Below, piece after piece: positions 56,008-64,000 of a stretch of DNA of 64,000 nt. The first letter of the stretch is position 1. The number at the start of each line of letters is the position of its first letter. A program made the translations under genes and the position numbers. Origin of the DNA: CAVPUA01 sp963708805 (GTDB taxonomy: Bacteria; Actinomycetota; Actinomycetes; Mycobacteriales; Jatrophihabitantaceae); assembly GCA_963708805.1 (NCBI GenBank), contig CAVPUA010000003.1, positions 2,108,001 through 2,172,000 on the forward strand. The letters run 5' to 3'. Below the pieces are notes generated by a model. It was not told the origin of the DNA and ran no database searches. It saw only the letters and a list, made by a program, of their open reading frames with translations.

Positions 56008-58909
56008 ATGGACACCGTGGGTAGGCCGACGGTTCCTCTCGTCGGGCGCGCAGCCGAGCGGGCCGCGCTGCTCGACCTGCTCGCCGACGCCCGCGGCGGG
56101 CGAGCCGGCGCCGTGATCCTCTCCGGCGAGGCCGGAGTCGGAAAGTCGCGACTGCTCAACGACATCCTCGAGGCGGCCGTGGCCGAAGGCATGCGCCCGC
56201 TCGTCGGTCACTGCGTCGACTTCACCGACTCCGGGCTGCCGTACCTGCCGTTCACCGAGATCGTCACGCAGCTGCCGCTGGCCGACGGTCGACGACGGGC
56301 TGGCCCGGTTGCTGCCCGGTCGTCGCACGATGCGCGGTTCGGAGCGCCGACGACCGCCTCGATCGCGGCGTGCTGTTCGAAGACGATCCTGACCGCTCTG
56401 GAGGACGCCGCCGAACAGCAGCCCGTCCTGGTGGTGATCGAGGACGCACACTGGGCCGATCAGGCCTGCCGCGATCTGCTGGGGTTCCTGCTGTCACGCC
56501 TCGGCGTCGACCCCGATCGCGCTGGTCGTGTCCTATCGCAGTGACGATCTGCACCGTCGTCATCCGCTGCGCCGGGTGGTGGCGGAGTGGGCGCGACTGC
56601 CGGTGGTGCGCCGCGTCGACCTGGCACCGCTCGCGCCGGCCGAGATCCGCGAGCTGCTCTCGGTCGCGCCGGGTGACGGCGTCCGATGCCGTCGCTCGCC
56701 CAGATCGTGGCCCGGGCCGAGGGGAATGCCTTCTTCGCCGAAGAGTTGCTGGCGGCCGCCGAGCAGAGCGGCAGCGTCGGGGCCGTCCCGGCCGAACTGG
56801 CCGAACTGGTGCTGGTCCGGCTCGATCAGCTCTCCGACGAGGCCCGCGATGTCGTCCGGGTCTCCGCGGTCGCCGGTCGCGCGTGTCCCACACGCGCTGC
56901 TGGCCACCGTGGTCGGCCTGCCCGACGGCGAACTGGACCGCGCCCTGCGCGAGGCGGTCGACGCCCACATCCTCGAACCGGTAGGCGCAAGCGGCTACCA
57001 GTTCCGGCACGCGCTGCTCGGCGAGGCGGCCTACGACGATCTGCTGCCGGGCGAGCGGATTCGCCTGCACGCGGCGTACGCCGCCGCCCTGCAGAAGGAC
57101 GAGACCTTGGGCCCGGCGGCCGAACTGGCGCGCCATGCGCGGGAGTCCAATGACCTGCGCCACCGCCTACCGCGCCTACCGGCGGGCCGGTGCCGAGGCG
57201 TTGGCGCTCGCCGCGCCCCAGGAGGCGATGCGCTCCTACGAGGCGGCGTTCCAGCTCTACGACGCTGTCGGCGAGCCGGCCGACTACGTGCCGATGGTCG
57301 AGGCCATCGTCGAGGCGACCAGCGCCGCCGGCCACCGGTTCCGGGCGGTGAGCCTGGCCCGCGAGGCACGTCGATCAGTCTGCCGGCCGCGGCGTCGGAC
57401 CATCGATCGGGCGCGCACGCTCGGCGGCGCTGGCTCGGGCCGAACTGACCATCGACGCCGATCGAGCCGCGTTCGACGCGAGCAGCGAGGCGCTGCAACC
57501 TCGTGCCGGCCGAACCACCCACCCGGCTGCGAGCGCGACTCGCCGCGCTGCACGCCCGCTCGTGCGCCGCCGCCGGCCGGTGGGCCGAGGCCCGCCGGTG
57601 GTCCGAGCAGGCCCTGCGCGATCACCGACGCGCTCGGCCTGGCGCCCAACGCCACCGATGCCCCGGTCACGCTCGCCCTGCTCGAACGGGTCGACGGTGA
57701 TCCACACGCCGCGAGCCAGCTGTTCAGCGATGCGATCGAGGCGTCGATCGAGCTCGGCGACGTGCTCGCCGAGCTGCGGGCGCGGCACAACCTGGCCGGG
57801 GTCGCCTACGAGAACGGTCGACTGGACGAGGCGGCGGTGCTGTATCGAAAGGCCTGGGATCGCGCCCGCGAACAGGGCCGTGAATGGGCCGAGTACGGCT
57901 TCGACGACCGCGTCCTGCTGGCCCAGACCTTGTACGACCTGGGTCGTTGGGACGAGAGCCTGCGCGTGAGCGATTTCGCCGCCGAGGATCCGCCCCGCAG
58001 CGCGGCCGACCTGCTTACTGCGGTGTCGGCGCCCTCGTCCGCACCGGACGAGGCGACGAGAGCGCGGTCACCGATCTCCAGGGTGTCCGGAGCAGCTGGA
58101 CGCGCGACGGCCTGGCCGTCGGTCATCTCGGCCGGTGCGCTCATCGACGTCGCGGCCCACGCCAAGGACGCGCAGGCGGCGATCGACGTCTACGACGCGG
58201 TCCGCGAGGCCATCGCGCCGCTGTGGGGGTACGAGTGGTTCCCGGGCCGCATCCGGCTGGCGGCGCATGACGATGGCCGCGATCAGCGCCGAACTCGAAT
58301 CGCTGCCGCCGTCGCGCGCGGCGGCGTTCGTCGAGCGGGGCCGAACGCTGATCGCGGACGCGCGCATGACCGGCGAGCATCGCCAACGCGAACATCCGCT
58401 CGGCGTCGAGGGTCGGGCCTGGCTGCTCCGCGCCGACGCCGAATGGGCGCGGCTGCGCTGGCGGGCCGGCGTCGACGAGCCCGACTGCCGAGGAGCACAT
58501 CGAACTCTGGCTGCGCGCGCTCGAGGCGTTCGAGCTACGCCCCCGCCTATGAGACAGCCCGCTGCCGGACGCGTCTGGCCGCCGTACTCCGGGCCGCCGG
58601 TCGGGCCGAGGAGTCGCGGGCAAACGTCGAGCTCGCGGCACGCTTCGCCACCGAGGTCGGAGCGCGGCCGTTGCTGGCCGAGTTAGCGCCGACTGGGTGC
58701 GCCGCGCGCGGGCCAAGCCCGATCCACAGACGCTCACCGATCGCGAGAACGAGGTCCTCGAACTGCTCGTGCAGGCCCGTACGAATCGTCAGATCGCCAA
58801 GGCGCTCTACATCAGCGAGAAGACGGTCAGCGTCCACGTCTCGAACATCCTGGCCAAACTGGGCGTGCGGAGCCGGGCCGAGGCGGCGGCGCTCGCGCGA
58901 GGCGCCTGA
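56008..58909 (+). CDS. LAL-family LuxR-type regulator with AAA ATPase (many frameshifts)
   Basis: Large ATP-binding LuxR regulator of about 965 aa. N-terminal VGRAAERAALLDLLADARGG and Walker A ILSGEAGVGKSRLLNDILEA; Walker B LVVIEDAHWADQACRDLLGF; VVSYRSDDLHRRHPLRRVVA; FRHALLGEAAYDDLLPGERI; TPR-like middle; C-terminal HTH LTDRENEVLELLVQARTNRQ with IAKALYISEKTVSVHVSNIL and AKLGVRSRAEAAAL. Indels near 56290, 56320, 56520, 56690, 56885, 57150, 57380-57480, 57625, 58020, 58260 and 58500-58690. Targets unknown; it precedes rpsB. Confidence 0.85.
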
Positions 58910-58926
58910 GGTTCCGCGGCAGGTGA

Positions 58927-58954
58927 GCCCGCCAACCCGCTACACTTGGCGGGC
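58927..58954. repeat. 9-bp inverted repeat between the LAL gene and rpsB
   Basis: GCCCGCCAA and TTGGCGGGC pair perfectly around a 10-base loop that contains TACAC. It lies 17 bases after the LAL stop: a terminator without U-run, or an operator around an rpsB promoter -10 (TACACT). The remaining bases to rpsB (58955-59174) form a long leader with no gene seen. Confidence 0.5.
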
Positions 58955-59174
58955 AGCCTGCCACCGGTGGGCTGACTTCGCGCGCCTTCCCGGCCGGCGT
59001 ACCTCAGCCGGGTGGCGACTCGATCCTCGGTCCGCCCCGATCCTGCGGGATGGCGGCGGCCCATCCGAGCCGCGACACCAGGCGCCAGGGCAACCGGAAC
59101 CACCGGTCGGCCGCGACAACCGAGGACGTGCGGTCGTCGCGATCGCACGCGAACAGCTAGGAGCAGCAAGCAGC

Positions 59175-60123
59175 ATGCCCGTCGTGACCATGAAAGAAAT
59201 GCTCGAATCGGGTGTCCACTTCGGGCACCAGACCCGCCGGTGGAACCCGAAGATGAAGCGGTTCATCCTCACCGAGCGCAACGGTCTCTACATCATCGAT
59301 CTGCACCAGACCCTGGGCTACATCGACCGCGCCTACGAGTTCGTCAAGGAGACCGTCGCCCACGGCGGCACGATCCTGTTCATCGGCACCAAGAAGCAGG
59401 CTCAGGCCTCGATCGCCGAGCAGGCGACCCGCGTCGGCATGCCCTACGTCAACGAGCGCTGGCTCGGCGGCATGCTCACCAACTTCCAGACCGTCTTCAA
59501 GCGGCTGCAGCGCCTCAAGGAGCTCGAGGCGATGGAGGAGAACGGCTGGGCCGGTGTCACCACCAAGAAGGAACAGCTCATCCTCACCCGCGAGAAGAAC
59601 AAGCTCGCTCAAGACGCTGGGCGGCATCCGTGAGATGACCCGCGTGCCGAGCGCGGTCTGGATCGTCGACACGAAGAAGGAGCACATCGCCGTCGGCGAG
59701 GCCCACAAGCTGGGGATCCCGGTGATCGCGATCCTCGACACCAACTGCGACCCCGACGAGGTCGACTACAAGGTCCCCGGCAACGACGACGCGATCCGCT
59801 CCGCCGCGCTGCTGACCCGAGTCGTCGCCGACGGCGTCGCCGAGGGTCTGATCGCGCGCGCCGCCAACGCCGCCAACGCCGGCCGCGACGAGAAGCCGGA
59901 GCCGGGCCAGCTCGGCACCGACGAGCCGCTGCCCGAGTGGGAGCGCGATCTGCTCGAGCCGGCCGGCACGCAGCAGTCGACCTGCTCGGATCAGACCGCC
60001 GCCGAGGTGCCCGCGGGCGAGCCGTCGGTCGCCGATGCCGGAGTGGTTGCCGAGACCGCCGACGGTGCGACATCCGCTGAGATCGCCGCGGACGCCGCAC
60101 CAGCCGCCACTCCGACCGCCTGA
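59175..60123 (+). CDS. rpsB: 30S ribosomal protein S2 with C-terminal extension (one frameshift)
   Basis: MPVVTMKEMLESGVHFGHQT, RRWNPKMKRFILTERNGLYI, IDLHQTLGYIDRAYEFVKET, then after an indel near 59610 LGGIREMTRVPSAVWIVDTK and IPVIAILDTNCDPDEVDYKV. The tail beyond about residue 265 is Ala/Glu/Thr-rich, as in other actinobacteria. ATG 59175 after a GGAG about 12 bases upstream. Confidence 0.95.
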
Positions 60124-60161
60124 CCAACAGAACCGACAACTTTTAAGGACGAGATACCGAG

Positions 60162-61017
60162 ATGGCGAACTATTCCGCCGCTGACGTGAAGAAGCTCCGC
60201 GACCTGACCGGCGCGGGGATGATGGATTGCAAGAAGGCGCTCGACGAGGCCGACGGCGACCTGGACAAGGCCGTCGAGGTCCTGCGGGTCAAGTCGGGCG
60301 CGAAGGTGCAGAAGCGGGCCGGTGAGCGCACCGCGTCCAACGGCCTGATCGCCGCCGCCGAGGGCGCGATGATCGAGCTGGCCTGCGAGACCGACTTCGT
60401 CGCCAAGGGCGAGGACTTCCAGACCCTGGCCGGCGACATCGTGACCCACCTGGCCAACTCCGACGCCTACGAGGCGACCCAGGGCGCGACCGACCCGGCC
60501 GGGTTGGCCGAGCGGTTGCTCAAGGACACCCTCAAGGACGGTCGCACCGTCGCCGAGAACATCGAGGCCGTCGCCGCGCATCATCGGCGAGGTCATCGAG
60601 CTGCGCCGCGCGGTCAAGCTCTCGGGCCAGGTCGCGACCTACCTGCACAAGAAGGCCTCCGACCTGCCGGCTCAGGTCGGCGTGCTCGTCCAGTTCGACG
60701 GCAGCGATCTGGCCGCCGCTCGCGGGGCGGCCATGCAGGTCGCGGCGATGCGGCCGCGCTTCCTCGCTCGCGAGGACGTTCCGGCCGACGCGGTCGAGAA
60801 CGAGCGCCGGGTGCTCGAGGCCAAGGCCCGCGAAGAGGGCAAGCCCGAGGCGGCGCTGCCCAAGATCGTCGAGGGCATGCTCAACGGCTTCTTCAAGGAC
60901 AACGTCCTTCTCGAGCAGTCCTCGGTGCAGGACAGCAAGAAGACGGTCAAGGCGCAGCTTGCCGAGGCCGGCGTGACCGTGCTCGGCTTCGCGCACTTCG
61001 AGATCGGCGCCGCCTGA
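60162..61017 (+). CDS. tsf: Elongation factor Ts (one frameshift)
   Basis: ANYSAADVKKLRDLTGAGMM, DCKKALDEADGDLDKAVEVL, AGERTASNGLIAAAEGAMIE, LACETDFVAKGEDFQTLA; after an indel near 60580 IIGEVIELRRAVKLSGQVAT to the end. About 284 aa. AAGGAC about 12 bases before ATG 60162. Confidence 0.95.
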
Positions 61018-61078
61018 TTCGATAGGGCAGGATCGAAGCCGACAGCAGGGTCGACGACCAAGTCGAAGAGGAGCCGCA

Positions 61079-61876
61079 ATGACTGATACCGAGGTTGTTG
61101 CGGCTCCTTCGACTTCGTCGAGCCGCGCGCCTACGACCGGGTGCTGCTCAAGCTCTCGGGCGAGGAGTTCGGTGGCGGCCAGGTCGGCGTCGATCCCGAC
61201 ATCGTCGCCAACGTCGCCCGCCAGATCGCGGCGGTCGTGGCCACCGGGGTCCAGGTGGCGATCGTCGTCGGCGGCGGCAACTTCTTCCGCGGCGCGGAGC
61301 TCTCGCAGCGCGGTATGGAACGCGGTCGCGCCGACTACATGGGCATGCTCGGCACCGTCATGAACTGCCTGGCGCTGCAGGACTTCCTCGAGAAGACCGG
61401 CACCGCCGACCCGCGTGCAGACCGCGATCGCCATGGGTCAGGTCGCCGAGCCGTACATCCCACGGCGCGCCATCCGGCATCTGGAGAAGGGCCGCGTCGT
61501 GATCTTCGGCGCCGGCGCGGGCATGCCCTACTTCTCCACCGACACGGTCGCGGCCCAACGGGCGCTCGAGATCGGCTGCCAGGTCCTGCTGCTCGGCAAG
61601 AGCGGCGTCGACGGCGTGTACGACGCCGACCCGAACGCCGACCCCGGTGCGGTGAAGTTCGACGTGATCAGCTACGACGAGATCCTCGGCCGCGATCTCA
61701 AGGTGGCCGACGCCGCCGCGTTCAGCCTGTGCCGCGAGAACAACCTCCCGATCGTGGTCTTCGGCCTGACCGACGGCAACATCGCCCGGGTCGTACGGGG
61801 TGAGAAGATCGGCACGCTTGTGAACAACACCGGTAGCGACACCGGCCGACTTGAGAGAAAGGCGCAATCGACGTGA
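61079..61876 (+). CDS. pyrH: UMP kinase (frameshifted)
   Basis: ATG 61079 with GAGGAG upstream; MTDTEVVAAP, then after an indel near 61110 RVLLKLSGEEFGGGQVGVDP, VVGGGNFFRGAELSQRGMER, ADYMGMLGTVMNCLALQDFL, and after another near 61412 QTAIAMGQVAEPYIPRRAIR, VIFGAGAGMPYFSTDTVAAQ, GKSGVDGVYDADPN. The stop overlaps the frr GTG (GTGA). About 265 aa. Confidence 0.95.
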
Positions 61877-62431
61877 TCGACGAGACTCTCTTCGAAGCCG
61901 AGGAGAAGATGGAGAAGGCTGTCTCCGTCGCGCGGGACGAGCTCAACAGTCTGCGGACGGGACGGGCCACGCCGAACAGCTTCGCCCGGCTGGTCGTCGA
62001 CTACTACGGCTCGCCCACCCCGATTCCGCAGATGGCGTCGGTGAGCGTCCCCGAGGCTCGCATGGCGATCATCAAGCCCTACGACGCCGGCGCAGCTCAA
62101 CGCGATCGAGAAGGCCATCCGCGACAGCGACCTGGGCGTCAACCCGTCCAACGACGGTCAGATCATCCGGGTGGTGTTCCCGCAGCTGACCGAGGAGCGC
62201 CGCCGCGAGCTGGGCAAGATCGCCCGCCAGCGGGGCGAGGACGCGAAGGTGTCGATCCGCTCGGTGCGCCGCCACGCCAAGGAGGCGCTCGACAAGCTGG
62301 CCAAGGACGGCGAGGTCGGCGAGGACGACGCCCACCGCGCCGAGGGCGAGCTCGACAAGACCACCGGCCGCTACACCGCCGTCATCGACGAGATCGTCAA
62401 GGCCAAGGAATCAGAACTGCTCGAGGTCTGA
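61873..62431 (+). CDS. frr: Ribosome recycling factor (one frameshift)
   Basis: MIDETLFEAEEKMEKAVSVA, RDELNSLRTGRATPNSFARL, VVDYYGSPTPIPQMASVSVP, then after one extra G near 62093 IEKAIRDSDLGVNPSNDGQI, IRVVFPQLTEERRRELGKIA and the usual end KAKESELLEV. 185 aa, the family length. Confidence 0.96.
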
Positions 62432-62453
62432 TGCCAATGAGCCAGGGACAGCC

Positions 62454-63387
62454 ATGAGCGAACCCGAGGTCGTCCGGGTCCCGCGCGTTGCTGGTGCCCG
62501 TCGGGCGCGTCACGCCCCCTCGGCCGTACAGGCGATCGACACCGCGGACGGCACCGGCGCGACACCGCCGCCCACGTCGCGAGCCGGCCGCAACCTGCCG
62601 GTCGCGATCGGCGTCGGGCTCGGCGCTCGCCGCGGTCGATCATCGCCAGCCTGCTGATCTACCGCGCCAGCTTCGCGGTGATCGTCGGCCTGGCCGTCAC
62701 CTACGGGGTGTACGAACTCTGCCGCGCAATGGCCACCGTCGAGGCCCGTCCGTCGTTGTTGCCGCTGCTGGCCGGCGGCGATTGCGATGCAGGTCGCGGC
62801 CTGGTTCCGCGGGACGAACGGTCTGGTGCTGGCGCTGCTGATCACCGTCTGCGCCGTGTTCGTGTGGCGACTGGCCGATGGTGCGTCCGGCTACCTGCGT
62901 GATGCCGCGGCGTCGACGCTCGTCGCCGCCTACGTTCCGCTGCTGGGCGGCTTCGCCGTGCTGCTCGCCCATCCGCACGACGGTGTCGCCCGGGTGCTCG
63001 TCGTTCATCGCGACGGTGGTCTGCAGCGACACCGGCGGCTACGCGACGGGTGTGCTCTTCGGTAAGCATCCGATGGCACCGATGGTCTCGAAGGGCAAGA
63101 CCTGGGAGGGCTTCGCCGGTTCGGTCATCGCCTGCAGTGTTGCCGGCGGGCTGTTCCTGACGCTGACCTTCCACCACGAATGGTGGAAGGGCGTCCTGTA
63201 CGGGCTGGCGATCGCGGTGGTGGCCACGCTCGGCGATCTGGGCGAGTCGATGCTCAAGCGCGACCTGGGGATCAAGGACATGGGCAATGTGCTGCCCGGC
63301 CACGGCGGCCTGATGGATCGTCTGGACTCACTGCTGCCGTGCGCCGCCGTCGCCTATCTGATCTTGTCGGCGTTCGCCCCGGTCTGA
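62454..63387 (+). CDS. cdsA: Phosphatidate cytidylyltransferase (frameshifted)
   Basis: Makes CDP-diacylglycerol. Cytoplasmic Pro/Arg-rich N-terminus, then several hydrophobic helices (LLIYRASFAVIVGLAVTYGV, LVLALLITVCAVFVWRLADG), CSDTGGYATGVLFGKHPMAP, SKGKTWEGFAGSVIACSVAG and the CDP-OH signature SMLKRDLGIKDMGNVLPGHG, GLMDRLDSLL. Indels near 62500-62640, 62778, 62998 and 63015. It follows frr as in most actinobacteria. Confidence 0.92.
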
Positions 63388-63843
63388 GGCGGGACGCAGC
63401 GCGTACACCGCGTCGTCGATTGCGTCCCGCAGTCGCACCGGCCCGCCGGGACGGTGAAGTGGGCCGCCGCCGTCGGTGAGCAGCAGCTGAACCATGGCGA
63501 CTCCTCGCGGGTCGACGAGGCCGCCATCGGCCAGCACGTCGCGCAGGGCTGCCAGCTCGTCGGTCAGCAGCCGGATGCGCGGCCAATCGAAGGGCAGCGC
63601 GTAGAGGTTGGCCGGCCGCGCCGCCTCGTGCAGGACTCGTTGGATCCCGGCGGCCAGGGCGCGTCGGTCCCGTCGTCCGGTCAGCTTCCGGGCCCGCAGA
63701 GCCAACATCAGGCTGGAGTCAGGCGACTCGCCGGCGGCGAGTCGGCGATCGAGCGACGCGGCGTGAAGGCGGGCAGCGGCCCGGTCCCGTCGGCGCGCGG
63801 GTACGTCGACGATCGCGCCGACGCGTTCATCGAGTAACAACAT
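63328..63843 (-). CDS. Uncharacterised Arg/Leu-rich protein
   Basis: ATG 63843 with AGGGA upstream. About 171 aa: MLLLDERVGAIVDVPARRRD, LDRRLAAGESPDSSLMLALR, VLHEAARPANLYALPFDWPR, DELAALRDVLADGGLVDPRG, VAMVQLLLTDGGGPLHRPGG. Helical, no membrane segment. The last 20 codons overlap the cdsA end on the other strand; an indel could place the true stop near 63355 or above 63387. I do not recognise the family. Confidence 0.65.
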   Translation of the reverse strand: MLLLDERVGAIVDVPARRRDRAAARLHAASLDRRLAAGESPDSSLMLALRARKLTGRRDRRALAAGIQRVLHEAARPANLYALPFDWPRIRLLTDELAALRDVLADGGLVDPRGVAMVQLLLTDGGGPLHRPGGPVRLRDAIDDAVYALRPASDRGERRQDQIGDGGARQQ

Positions 63844-63960
63844 GGTCCGTTCCCTTCGGTTCTTGACCTCTCCAGAGTGCTCGCCTGAGGCCGGTTGCCG
63901 CATCCGGAAAAATCCCTATTCACAGCCGCCGTTGTCAGGATCGGGTGCGAGGCTTCGGCC

Positions 63961-64000
63961 ATGTTCGAGACCGCCGACGAGCTTCACGCCCTGCAACGAC
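63961..64000 (+). CDS. Start of a gene running off the window
   Basis: ATG TTC GAG ACC GCC GAC GAG opens at 63961 and stays open to the edge (MFETADELHALQR). Divergent from the 63328-63843 gene; 117 bases between them probably hold promoters. Too short to identify. Confidence 0.4.
   Translation, partial: MFETADELHALQR

Noticed and set aside
4990..63100. Programmed frameshifting or mass pseudogenisation
   Set aside because: Shifts hit dozens of unrelated genes, including essential single-copy ones, in both directions and without a shared slippery motif; sequencing error is the simpler reading.
1..64000. CRISPR array, insertion sequence, prophage or integrase-linked island
   Set aside because: No spaced direct repeats, transposase or phage gene was seen; the only recombinase is the housekeeping XerC.

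Overview
The window is high-GC DNA (I estimate near 70 % G+C) from a motile actinobacterium. The right half keeps the actinobacterial order rpsP-khpA-rimM-trmD-rplS-lepB-(NUDIX)-rnhB-DUF2469-yraN-comM-dprA-xerC-(M23)-...-rpsB-tsf-pyrH-frr-cdsA. The left half is a large flagellar locus. I cannot name a genus from sequence alone.

Layout. 1-4.6 kb (minus): two PAS/GGDEF-type cyclic-di-GMP proteins and a secreted TIM-barrel-like protein. 4.9-5.6 kb (plus): a secreted cysteine-containing protein. 5.6-31.7 kb (minus): one nearly unbroken flagellar block, read right to left as sigma factor (FliA/WhiG type), fliC, fliD, fliS, a small protein, flgB, flgC, fliE, fliF, fliG, fliH, fliI, fliJ, an NlpC/P60-lytic transglycosylase, fliK, flgD, flgE, flbD, motA, motB, fliL, fliM, fliN, fliO, fliP, fliQ, fliR, flhB, flhA, an FlhF-like protein and a small membrane protein; most neighbours overlap by 1-4 bases. 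32.1-35.6 kb (plus): flgN, flgK, flgL, fliW, csrA. 35.6-45.3 kb: a tandem repeat, small proteins, a CorA transporter, a MobA-like transferase, thrS, a HIT protein, a secreted subtilase with a three-repeat tail, and an amidohydrolase. 45.5-63.4 kb: the housekeeping clusters above, with a LAL-type regulator placed before rpsB. 63.3-64 kb: an unassigned minus-strand gene and the start of another gene.

Main observation. Five minus-strand transcripts (PAS-GGDEF-EAL gene, secreted TIM-barrel gene, flbD-motAB, flgB operon, fliC) begin with a FliA-like promoter, roughly CTCA-N15-17-GCCGAT. Within a few bases of each predicted start is a stem-loop whose loop holds the CsrA-type core ANGGA (ACGGAU, ACGGAC or AAGGAU). 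Several also carry an ANGGA-type element over the Shine-Dalgarno. csrA and its antagonist gene fliW lie a few kb away. This suggests a combined FliA (transcription) and FliW-CsrA (translation) regulon that reaches beyond flagellin to the motor, the rod operon, a c-di-GMP enzyme and a secreted protein.

Data quality. Many genes, including essential ones (thrS, rpsB, tsf, pyrH, frr, trmD, rimM, cdsA), are broken by single-base insertions or deletions while the encoded protein continues in another frame. I read these as sequencing or assembly errors. For such genes I give the span of the whole reconstructed gene. Frameshift positions are approximate.
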